Part shown: in pieces, positions 16,967-24,698 of the stretch
Numbering within the stretch: position 1 is the stretch's first letter
Layout of the letters: the number at the start of each line of letters is the position of its first letter
Assembly (NCBI RefSeq): GCF_001976145.1
Contig: NZ_MOXD01000002.1
Coordinates: forward strand, 186,001 to 250,000
Reading direction: 5' to 3'
DNA: 64,000 bases
From: Serratia oryzae
GTDB taxonomy: Bacteria > Pseudomonadota > Gammaproteobacteria > Enterobacterales > Enterobacteriaceae
Program-made: the position numbers and the translations under genes
The notes under the pieces: generated by a model
What the model was told of the DNA's origin: nothing
The model's database searches: none
What the model saw: only the letters and a program-made list of their open reading frames with translations

Positions 16967-19050
16967 GCTGGCAAACCATCTATACCCATTATGATGAGGA
17001 GGCATTAACCGTATTTGCTAATGCTGGCGTGCTGCGTCGGGCGCGTAAAGATCTCGACAATGGCAAGGTCATGATAACGGATCAGGCCAGCGGTGCATTT
17101 AGCAGTGATGGGATGGCGGTTGTTCTTTCACCTGAAGGGATCCAAAAAGCGCGTTGTAACTGTAGCGCACCGGGATGTTGTAAACACATTTTAGCTGCCG
17201 TGCTTTGGCTGCAAACCCACGCTGCGGCAAAGGGCCAAGTGGTGGCCCAACCTGCTGAAGAAGCAAGCCTTTCTGGCGCGCAGCCATCTGCAGCACCGCT
17301 GCTGCCTGTCTTGTTGGCGCTTGACGCCGAGGCGTTGATAAAGCAGTGCAACAAAGCCGGGTGCCGCCTGGCCAGAAAATGGCTGCAACAGTGGGAATCA
17401 AGCAAATTACACGTTGAAGATCGTGATACGCATCTCAATATCTATTTGCCTGATGTGGATGAACCCGTCATTTTTATGCGTGAAAGTGGCTATGAGGGAA
17501 TGCTTTCATCATTGCCCGAGCAACAGAGAAAAGCGCTTCATCTGGCGGTTATTGCAAAGCTGTTTGAGCAAAATGGGCAACCCTGGCCTTGGCCAGACGA
17601 CCTGATTGACACTGACGCCTTGCGCCTGCTCTCACTCAACGATGATGAAATTGCATTAATCGATACGATCCGGGCCTTTATCCATTCTCTGCTGCAGCAA
17701 GGGTTGTCTCATGTCAGTAAAAGCAGTGCTTTACAGCTACATTTTCTGAACCTGTCGGCGCGCGCGGAAGCGTTACCAAGATTAGCCGCTTATTTGCGCG
17801 TACTGAGAGGGCAGGTGACGTTACTGGCGGAGAAACATTTTACGCTGGATGAAGCGCAGGTCTTGCGTTACCTGGCACGGCTTTCGGCCTATCTTTATCA
17901 GTTGGTTAATGCGCCGATAGAGACACTACCGCAGATACGCGGGCAACTTCGACGCCAGTATAATGAGAAAGCGGCTCTCCTTACCCTGTTACCGATTGGT
18001 GCTGATTGGTGGGTTGCCGACAGCGGAGCGCTAGGTGCCACCTTCACGTTCTGGGACAGCGACAACCAACAACTGTTGCAGTGCACGCAAGCGCGCGCAA
18101 ATCAGTTAGATGCGCAGTTCTCTCGTGAGAGCGTCTGGTCTGTACTCGCGCTCTGGAGGCAGGCAGCCGGTAACGTGATGCGTAAGCCGTTTCGATTGCA
18201 CCACCCGAAGTTGTCAGACGAAGGAAAGCTGGCGGTGAGTGGTGAGATGCGTGCTGAGATCGGAGCTGAGTTGTTATCAATGGGCGCATTCCAGGCGCTG
18301 AAAACCCAATTTGGTACAGACTGCTGGCAGACGCTTGAAGGTTATTTTGCTGAATATACTGACAGTTTTTACACGCCTTATGTTTTATATCTTCATGATT
18401 ACCAGCCATTAATATGGAATGAAACGGAGCAATGTGCCGTTTGGGAAATCAATGATGCAGCCAATAACGCTGCATTTCTTCGGCTTTATTGGGGGGAGGC
18501 GGAAAAGAACAGTATTGAGGAACTGCGTTTTATCACAGAAGAGCGGTTAACGGTTTTGGCCGTGACTGTGCAGCCAGTGCGGAAAGAGCATGGCATCGAT
18601 TTTATTCCGACGACTTTGTGGTTAAAGCGTCAAGATCGGGTGGAGCTGTTTTATCTTGATTTTGATTGCTACCCCCGCGCTAGGAGCACTTCAACCTTTA
18701 TCAGGTATATTCGTGATTATATGGCCAAGAAAAAGCATCAGCGAGCGATGTTGTCGAACGGTGAGCCGACGCTCGCTCTGCAACTCACTCGTCCATTGCT
18801 CAACGTTCTTGAGGCACAGGTATGCACGGGGCATTACGGCTTGTCACAACAGCAAAAGGCCGACTTGCAGTTGTGTCTGCAAACCGCGAATGATTTGGGA
18901 ATGGCGTTCATGGCTAATCAGATAACGCGTTATCTGGCCCAACCGGCCAGCCCGATTGAGGAGGCGTTGCGCCTGGCCTGGCTGTGTGACCGCATGCAGC
19001 AGTTGCAAAGCACGTTACCCGTTCGCTTAAAAGACGCTAAGCAGAAATAA
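16963..19050 (+). CDS. yehQ: SWIM zinc-finger protein, YehQ-like
   Basis: A 695-residue protein whose N-terminus carries a SWIM zinc finger, CNCSAPGCCKH near residues 65-75 (CxC...CxH), a motif that binds nucleic acid or protein. The remaining 600 residues show no recognisable catalytic motif; several tryptophan- and aspartate-rich segments (LPIGADWWVADSG, WDSDNQQL) suggest beta structure. The start is GTG 16963, overlapping the yehP stop as GTGA, with a strong GGAGGTGA site 4-5 bases upstream. It is the last gene of the operon and matches E. coli yehQ. Function unknown. Confidence 0.82.
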   Translation: MSWQTIYTHYDEEALTVFANAGVLRRARKDLDNGKVMITDQASGAFSSDGMAVVLSPEGIQKARCNCSAPGCCKHILAAVLWLQTHAAAKGQVVAQPAEEASLSGAQPSAAPLLPVLLALDAEALIKQCNKAGCRLARKWLQQWESSKLHVEDRDTHLNIYLPDVDEPVIFMRESGYEGMLSSLPEQQRKALHLAVIAKLFEQNGQPWPWPDDLIDTDALRLLSLNDDEIALIDTIRAFIHSLLQQGLSHVSKSSALQLHFLNLSARAEALPRLAAYLRVLRGQVTLLAEKHFTLDEAQVLRYLARLSAYLYQLVNAPIETLPQIRGQLRRQYNEKAALLTLLPIGADWWVADSGALGATFTFWDSDNQQLLQCTQARANQLDAQFSRESVWSVLALWRQAAGNVMRKPFRLHHPKLSDEGKLAVSGEMRAEIGAELLSMGAFQALKTQFGTDCWQTLEGYFAEYTDSFYTPYVLYLHDYQPLIWNETEQCAVWEINDAANNAAFLRLYWGEAEKNSIEELRFITEERLTVLAVTVQPVRKEHGIDFIPTTLWLKRQDRVELFYLDFDCYPRARSTSTFIRYIRDYMAKKKHQRAMLSNGEPTLALQLTRPLLNVLEAQVCTGHYGLSQQQKADLQLCLQTANDLGMAFMANQITRYLAQPASPIEEALRLAWLCDRMQQLQSTLPVRLKDAKQK

Positions 19051-19282
19051 TAGGCCGATAAAATGGCGGTGCGAGACTGTTCCATTGAACGCCGCATCGC
19101 CCGGCCACGGAAAAAGCGAATGGGTATGATGGGTAGCCCAACCCGCATAGTTTATGGGAAGTGGCCGCCTGATGTGCGGCGATTAGCGCTATCAGATCAT
19201 TGCGTTAGTGCCGTACATTGCCGTTTTATGTGCGAAAAATCACCATAAAACATGTCAGCCGCTGCAACATCATGAAAAGACA

Positions 19283-19310
19283 TTGACTCGTTAACCTCTG
19301 ACCGTATAAT
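19283..19310 (+). promoter_or_regulatory. argU tRNA promoter
   Basis: TTGACT (19283-19288) and a perfect TATAAT (19305-19310), separated by 16 bases, precede a GC-rich stretch (ccgcgacccc). This arrangement is usual for stringently controlled stable-RNA promoters. The tRNA begins about 40 bases after the -10. Confidence 0.85.
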
Positions 19311-19349
19311 CCAACTCCGCGACCCCTTTTGTCGTATCCGCATCTCAAT

Positions 19350-19426
19350 GCGCCCTTAGCTCAGTTGGATAGAGCAACGGCCTTCTAAGCCGTAGGTCAA
19401 AGGTTCGAATCCTTTAGGGCGTGCCA
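19350..19426 (+). tRNA. argU: tRNA-Arg (UCU)
   Basis: A 77-base tRNA with encoded CCA. The acceptor stem gcgccct pairs with agggcgt, the D loop is agctcagttggatagagc, the anticodon loop is ccttctaagcc with anticodon UCU, and the T arm has ggttcgaatcc. It reads rare AGA codons. The same tRNA is a known integration site for prophages and islands in enterobacteria, and here an IS relic and accessory genes begin just past its 3' end. Confidence 0.97.
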
Positions 19427-19514
19427 TTTTTACTTCTCTCAACGTCTACTAAACCCCCTTAGATAGCGGTTATCACAGCACGGGCGGCCAACTCTCTTAT
19501 CAGACACAGCCATC

Positions 19515-19740
19515 AGCGAATAAGGCTTTGTTAATATATTTACAAACTTGCTGTTTTGGCACCACTGCAAACTCTGATGGCGTCTGATAATTCAGTGCTG
19601 CATAGGGCTAACGCTCGTCATAGATCTGCCGCCAGTATTAATGAATAATATCGCTGTCCCCCTGCTCATTCAGACGCTCACCGCTAAAATTCCTGTTAAA
19701 ACTCTCAATAAACCCATTCTGTTTCGGTTTACCTGGCAGG
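19515..19740 (-). pseudogene. IS3-family transposase OrfB remnant
   Basis: Read on the minus strand, the frame gives PGKPKQNGFIESFNRNFSGE and then YAALNYQTPSEFAV. These are the C-terminal signature of IS3-family integrase-core transposases (the ESFN segment carries the last catalytic glutamate). Two in-frame stops (TAA after SDIIH and TAG after YDER) and the lack of any N-terminal part show it is dead. No flanking inverted repeat was found. The remaining bases from 19427 to 20093 are AT-rich with no convincing gene. Confidence 0.8.
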
Positions 19741-20093
19741 GTTAGCCAACTATACAGAGAGTAGTTTGGTATTAGCCGAATCCCGTCTCCTTCGCAGTAG
19801 GTGGGTTGCCCTTGATGATTTTTAGCGGTGTTTCCGCCTGCGCCATGGGTATATTACGTTATTTATGTAATGATGACTCATCATGCTATTTTTAAAACCC
19901 CCAAAATTATTGATTAAATTTTGCACTTTTATTCGGTTTTACTATAATAAAAATCAACTCAACATAAAAATCTCCCGGCAGTAGGCTAAAATCAGTAATG
20001 AGTTTTTTTATTTAGTAAATAACTTAACATTTATCAATTAAGTGCTAGGGTTGTAAAATATTAAATTCAATCACTATAGAGTGAACGGAAATA

Positions 20094-21041
20094 ATGAACA
20101 AACTACAGTTTAAAATGAGAGATTTAAAAATTATTTCTGTCATCGCAGAAACTCGCAGCATTGGCGGTGCGGCAACATTACTGGGGATCGCGCAGGCAAA
20201 TGTCAGCAAACACCTTTCAGATTTCGAAACCCGCATAGGTTTAAAAATTTTCGAGCGCACCACGCGATATCTGGCTCTTACTCAGTTTGGCGAAGCTCTT
20301 GTGCCTTACATTAATGCCACCTTGGAAAAGAATGAAGAGCTTGCTAATTTCATTTCTGATTATAAGCATGAAAAACGTGGGCGGGTGACTATCTACGGGC
20401 CAACGGGGGTGGTTTCCTACCTGGCCAGAAGCGTTATTCATAAAATAAAGGATATTGGTGATATTCACATTCACTTGAAAACATATAATTTAAATCGCCA
20501 TGAGTTTTTTGAAGGTGCCGAGTTTCCAGATGATTGCGACATTTTGATCACCAATACACTACCAAAAGACGAGGGGCTGGTCGCCAGTTATTTAACAAAA
20601 TATGCCGTCACCGCATTCGCAACTCAAGAGTATTTAAACAGGAATCCAATCAATAGCCCAGACGAGTTGGTGAATCACTCCTGTATTCTTATCGACTCAA
20701 TGATGATTGATGATGCCAATATCTGGAAGTTTTATCCTCATGACTCTGATGAGGTTCGGGAGTTCAGAGTTACGGGGAATTATATCTGTGATAACTCACA
20801 AAATGCGCTTGAACTTGCAAGAAATAATCTGGGAATTATTTTAGCCCCAAAAGGAAATATTCAAAAATATATTCAGCAAGGGGTTTTAATACCATGTTTT
20901 AACCACATGCATGAATGGAAGTTGGATCTGATAGCCATCTTTCGTAAACGTGAATACCAGCCACGGCGCGTTCAGTATGTGCTTGACGGTGTGCTTGAAA
21001 ATCTCCGCATGCAAATCGAGCAGGATGTAAACCGTGAATAG
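20094..21041 (+). CDS. LysR-type transcriptional regulator
   Basis: A 315-residue LysR regulator. The N-terminal winged helix-turn-helix is at about residues 6-65 (IAETRSIGGAATLLGIAQANVS, then FERTTRYLALTQFGEAL), followed by the two-lobe effector domain (GRVTIYGPTGVVSYLARS, CDILITNTLPKDEG). The DNA is AT-rich compared with the core genes, consistent with transfer together with the fimbrial cluster. No obvious divergent target gene lies upstream; the region before it holds only the IS relic. Target unknown. Confidence 0.88.
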   Translation: MNKLQFKMRDLKIISVIAETRSIGGAATLLGIAQANVSKHLSDFETRIGLKIFERTTRYLALTQFGEALVPYINATLEKNEELANFISDYKHEKRGRVTIYGPTGVVSYLARSVIHKIKDIGDIHIHLKTYNLNRHEFFEGAEFPDDCDILITNTLPKDEGLVASYLTKYAVTAFATQEYLNRNPINSPDELVNHSCILIDSMMIDDANIWKFYPHDSDEVREFRVTGNYICDNSQNALELARNNLGIILAPKGNIQKYIQQGVLIPCFNHMHEWKLDLIAIFRKREYQPRRVQYVLDGVLENLRMQIEQDVNRE

Positions 21042-21351
21042 TGAGTATGCTGCTGAAATTAATGCGAATTGTAGATTGCTGTCCTTAACCTCTCAACATG
21101 TGAAGGTGAGCAGTGAAAATCTCTTTTGGAATGCCGATACAGGCTCGGTTTCGCGCAGTTTTCAAATAATAACCGATGGTGCGCTCCTGGACATACTCGC
21201 TGTTGTTGCCAAACATGCCCGATTTCTTGTCGATACCTGTCGTATCTAGCCGTTGCAACCCCCAATTCTGATAAACCCGCGCATTAATACTCTTCCCCGG
21301 CTACTCTGTGGCAGCATGAGCAATATTGCATCACCGCATTGTGCTCAAGCG

Positions 21352-21936
21352 CTAAACCTCAGGTATTAACAGGGCTTGAATATTACGAGCGCCCAGTTTG
21401 CTTAACCCGGCGCGTTTGTAATGACTGATGGTCTTGACGTTCAGTGACAAGGTCTTGGCTATATCTTCCGCCTTGAGCTCTTTTATCAACCCTTGCAGCA
21501 CACTGCGTTCACGCAAACTCAGCAGTTCTCTAGAGATAATCTCTCTGGTTGAGAGCACTTTCTCGCTGCGTACTACCTTTCCAATAAAACGCTCTAGCGC
21601 TGATACGGACTGGGTAAAATGAATCAGCCCGACATGGTTATTCAAACAGTTAAGGTAAAAATGAAGCAGTGGGGTACTGGCCGATCCCGGATCCATCAGC
21701 ACCTGGCAAGACGGGTGATAGCAGCGAATCAAGTTGGCCAGGCGCACCAGGGCATCAATCTTATCGTTGCTGAGTGACAAAATAATCAGGTCAACCTCAC
21801 CGTCCCGGGAATGCGCAAGATGTAACCGGCAGCGCTCAATATCCGCTGTGCTGAAAACTCGGGCATCCGGTTTCAGCAGTGTTTCCAGCGCTGTGCGGGT
21901 AAAACTACATTCACACAGTAGAACAGCATTTTTCAT
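21352..21936 (-). CDS. LuxR-type regulator flanking the fimbrial operon (paralogue 1)
   Basis: A 194-residue response-regulator-like protein. The N-terminal 125 residues resemble a receiver-type fold (MKNAVLLCECSFTRTALETL), and the C-terminal LuxR helix-turn-helix spans about residues 140-190 (LSLNVKTISHYKRAGLSKLG). The start at 21936 (MKNAVLL) is chosen by alignment with its paralogue at 29782-30474, which begins MKNVVLL; an open extension to 22086 has no support. It lies directly after the adhesin gene on the same strand. The phospho-acceptor position is not clearly conserved, so it may act without phosphorylation. It probably controls the fimbriae, by position. Confidence 0.8.
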   Translation of the reverse strand: MKNAVLLCECSFTRTALETLLKPDARVFSTADIERCRLHLAHSRDGEVDLIILSLSNDKIDALVRLANLIRCYHPSCQVLMDPGSASTPLLHFYLNCLNNHVGLIHFTQSVSALERFIGKVVRSEKVLSTREIISRELLSLRERSVLQGLIKELKAEDIAKTLSLNVKTISHYKRAGLSKLGARNIQALLIPEV

Positions 21937-22104
21937 TTTTCGCTCGCTTGTTAAGGGGGTTACATCACTCGCCGCCTTTATCAAAGGCGGAGGATCCTGT
22001 CGTTGCGCGCCTTGAGGGCATGCAACGGATTCAGGCTGCGTCACTTTCAACCGGGGGGCCAATACGGGCAGCATTCCGTACAGCATGTTGATTTATGCTG
22101 CCCA

Positions 22105-23283
22105 TCAGTTGGCTGTCAGGGTTACCGTTAGATTTGTGCTCTGTACACCCGTCACGTCAGTTTTGGGATCCAGGCTTAACGAATGTTCGCCACGTGTTCC
22201 CTGGATGGTGATGGGTGACCCCAAAGGGATGATGTTTCCTGATTCATCCTGGATAGTGATCGTGACGTCTCCCAGTAACAGGGTATCGCCAGTTTTGGTT
22301 GGGCTATCGTAGGTTAAGGTCCAGATATCAGCCTGCCCGCTTCCCGATGCCCTCCAGGTGAGCGGGCGTACCACGGGATCTTGCCGAAGAAATACGGTGC
22401 CAAAGTCGATGACAGGGTTGCCGTCATTGAGTGTGATGGTGAGTGGCGTCGCCTCCCTGGCACAGGTAATTCTGAAGGGGAATACCTGAGAGGGGGCAGG
22501 GTAATAGCTGCCCGCGCCAAGATTGATTCCGAAGGCGTTGGAGATACCGTATCCAATCGTCAGCAGCGTCTCTGTAAAAGTAATGGTATGCGGTAGGTAT
22601 TCGTTTTTCGGGCCTGCAGGCAGATTAAGCGAGCGGGAAAACTGCGGCGTTGAAAATGTTGAATTGAAGGCCAGTTGATTATTTATCTGAAAACTCAGCG
22701 TGCCGTTCACCGGAGTCAGAAGGATGATGCACTGGGGGTTTCCGCTACAGTTCAGAATATAATTAATCAAATTAGGATCGGTTGATTCAGGTGGCTGAAT
22801 CCCGTTCCCAGTGAAAGTATGTTTATCTTCATAAAACGCAGCCCCATAGACAGTTGCTGTTGCGTTGGGGCCGCGGAATTGCACTTGAGTCAGGTCATAA
22901 AGGCTGCTCTTCAGTGCGTTAATATTGTTGAGCAGAGCAGTGTTATCAAGCCCCTGATCGTCCGTTGCGGTCATTTCCCGAGTGTTGCCCAATAGCTGGA
23001 ACTCAAAGTGTGTTGGGTCCACCGTGTTATATATTGTGGAGGTATAGGTTGATGTATTGCTCTCAATTGAGCATTGATACGTCCAGGGCGTTGACGCAAT
23101 GCCTGCCGGGGTGGTGCCCAGTAATAAGAGAACGGCGCTAGAGCGCCAGTATTTATGGGGAGCGGTTCTTTTTGGGTGCTCGGTGTTCTGCCTGTTATTC
23201 GGGAGGGCCCCTTGCAGGTTACGCGAAATACAGAACATAAAACTGTTTATGGCAGTGCCTGCCATTATTATAAATCTGAGCAT
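22105..23283 (-). CDS. Fimbrial tip adhesin-like protein
   Basis: A protein of about 392 residues, last in the fimbrial operon, where tip adhesins are usually encoded. The C-terminal third looks like a pilin domain (FRITCAREATPLTITL, then VIDFGTVFLRQD and the final strand STNLTVTLTAN). The N-terminal part, with cysteine pairs (YQCSIES, LNCSGNPQC), is a candidate receptor-binding domain. The start at 23283 follows an AAAGGC site by about 7 bases. A signal-like segment (SSAVLLLLGTTPAGIAS) lies unusually far in, near residue 55, so the true start may be further downstream. Confidence 0.72.
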   Translation of the reverse strand: MLRFIIMAGTAINSFMFCISRNLQGALPNNRQNTEHPKRTAPHKYWRSSAVLLLLGTTPAGIASTPWTYQCSIESNTSTYTSTIYNTVDPTHFEFQLLGNTREMTATDDQGLDNTALLNNINALKSSLYDLTQVQFRGPNATATVYGAAFYEDKHTFTGNGIQPPESTDPNLINYILNCSGNPQCIILLTPVNGTLSFQINNQLAFNSTFSTPQFSRSLNLPAGPKNEYLPHTITFTETLLTIGYGISNAFGINLGAGSYYPAPSQVFPFRITCAREATPLTITLNDGNPVIDFGTVFLRQDPVVRPLTWRASGSGQADIWTLTYDSPTKTGDTLLLGDVTITIQDESGNIIPLGSPITIQGTRGEHSLSLDPKTDVTGVQSTNLTVTLTAN

Positions 23284-23432
23284 ATTATTTGCCTTTAACC
23301 TTCTTTTTCTATTTCTTGTCAATAAAATATGAATGATTAAATCTCTTATCACTTTTGTTAGGGGACGGAGGTCTATCTGCTTATTTCAGTCACCAGATAT
23401 CTTTCCACGTGGTTGACCGTTGGCCCTTACGC

Positions 23433-23978
23433 TTATGGGTTGACCATGGTGAAGCGTATGGCGGCCGCAACGTTACCGGGCTTAGTGCCAATATTGACGG
23501 TGGTAGTCGGGGTCACCGTACAGATACGCGAGTCCTCTCCTGAGCAAAACTGCCGCGCACTGTCGGTGGCACCGTCGATGCCGTAAAGTATCCCGGCAGG
23601 TTTGTCCACCGTGGATAGGGTCAGAAGCACCGGGCTTCCCGTATTCCCTGGGTCGCTGTCGTTAACCATGTTCACTGCGGCGGGCGTGGCCGCGTTCACC
23701 ACCCCGGTCACGACCTCCGCAAAGACAGATGATGTGCGGCTGTAGCTGCAGGTAATGTTCAGGTTAAAGGGAGCAATGGCCTGAGTTCCCAGATGCAGTA
23801 CGCCGAGCGAGACCGTTTTGCTGTCTGTGCCATCGATATCCACCGTGCACGGCGGCGCCGTGAAGGTTGCCGTCACTGCGACGGTAGCGGTGTCGCTTAC
23901 CGCATCAGCAGTCGGTATCATGGCCGCATACAGCATCGGCGCCGCCAGCAGCACGGTAGGTAACCTTCTGCTTTTCAT
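23433..23978 (-). CDS. Minor fimbrial subunit
   Basis: A 181-residue pilin-like protein. It has a signal peptide ending near AMIPTADA, a donor-strand/disulfide pattern with cysteines in PPCTVDI and NITCSYS, and a C-terminal beta-strand (AAIRFTMVNP) of the type capped by PapD chaperones. It follows the chaperone gene by 21 bases and precedes the adhesin. It is probably an adaptor or tip subunit. Confidence 0.78.
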   Translation of the reverse strand: MKSRRLPTVLLAAPMLYAAMIPTADAVSDTATVAVTATFTAPPCTVDIDGTDSKTVSLGVLHLGTQAIAPFNLNITCSYSRTSSVFAEVVTGVVNAATPAAVNMVNDSDPGNTGSPVLLTLSTVDKPAGILYGIDGATDSARQFCSGEDSRICTVTPTTTVNIGTKPGNVAAAIRFTMVNP

Positions 23979-23999
23979 TGGGTTTTTCTCTGTGCGGCG

Positions 24000-24698
24000 T
24001 TACTGGATGTCATAGTCTTGTGCTCCACCCCAGTCGTTGATTGCCTGTACTGTCAGTTGCCCGTCGCCGCGTAGCCCTGTGTCTGCTTCACTGAACGGCG
24101 GTAACTGGGCCAGCGCCTGGCGCTTCGCTTTCGGTATCGTTACCTCTTTACCGTTCAGCTTCAGGCCCGTGACCGCAAACCAGTAGGGTGTCGGGTTCTT
24201 CAGCCACAGCCCACCATCCCGGCGCTGCTTGATCAGCTTCTTCTCGGCATCTTTACGCCCTTCTGTCAGGGCCTTAGGCCGATAAATCAATTTCACTCGG
24301 GTGTTCATCGCTATCGCAATGACACTGCCATCCACCTGTTGCGGCTTGGGGGGCAGTTCCTGGACGTTCAGCCAGAACAGTGATTCCCGGTCTGCGGGAA
24401 GGGCAGGGTTGACATTCATTAAGCGGACTACCTGCTTTCTCCCTGAATCCACCTTAAACACCGGCGGAGAGGGCACCATGAAAACGTCTGCTTGGCTCTG
24501 ATTGGCGTTATCGACCCACACCTGGCCACCCCAGGTGCCCTTGGCGTTGTTGGTCACCTCCAGCGAGATGTTTTTCTTGCCTTCTTCATAAATGAAACGG
24601 GTCCCGTTAAGGACAAAGGCTGCCATTGCCGGGGGCACCGCAGCGGTGGCCAGTAGCGCTAGCAGGGTGGTACTCAGTAATACTTTTCTTCTATTCAC
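24000..24698 (-). CDS. Periplasmic fimbrial chaperone
   Basis: A 232-residue PapD-family chaperone with a signal peptide (cleavage near PPAMA), LNGTRFIYEEGKKNISLEV at the start of domain 1 and the family signature LPADRESLFWLNVQELPP near residues 98-115. It binds fimbrial subunits in the periplasm. Its first 8 bases overlap the end of the usher gene, indicating translational coupling. Confidence 0.93.
   Translation of the reverse strand: MNRRKVLLSTTLLALLATAAVPPAMAAFVLNGTRFIYEEGKKNISLEVTNNAKGTWGGQVWVDNANQSQADVFMVPSPPVFKVDSGRKQVVRLMNVNPALPADRESLFWLNVQELPPKPQQVDGSVIAIAMNTRVKLIYRPKALTEGRKDAEKKLIKQRRDGGLWLKNPTPYWFAVTGLKLNGKEVTIPKAKRQALAQLPPFSEADTGLRGDGQLTVQAINDWGGAQDYDIQ

Noticed and set aside
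21034-21249. Frame of 71 codons overlapping the LysR gene end
   Set aside because: It starts at a GTG without a ribosome site, the protein has no recognisable pattern, and the opposite strand also reads through; probably chance coding in remnant DNA.
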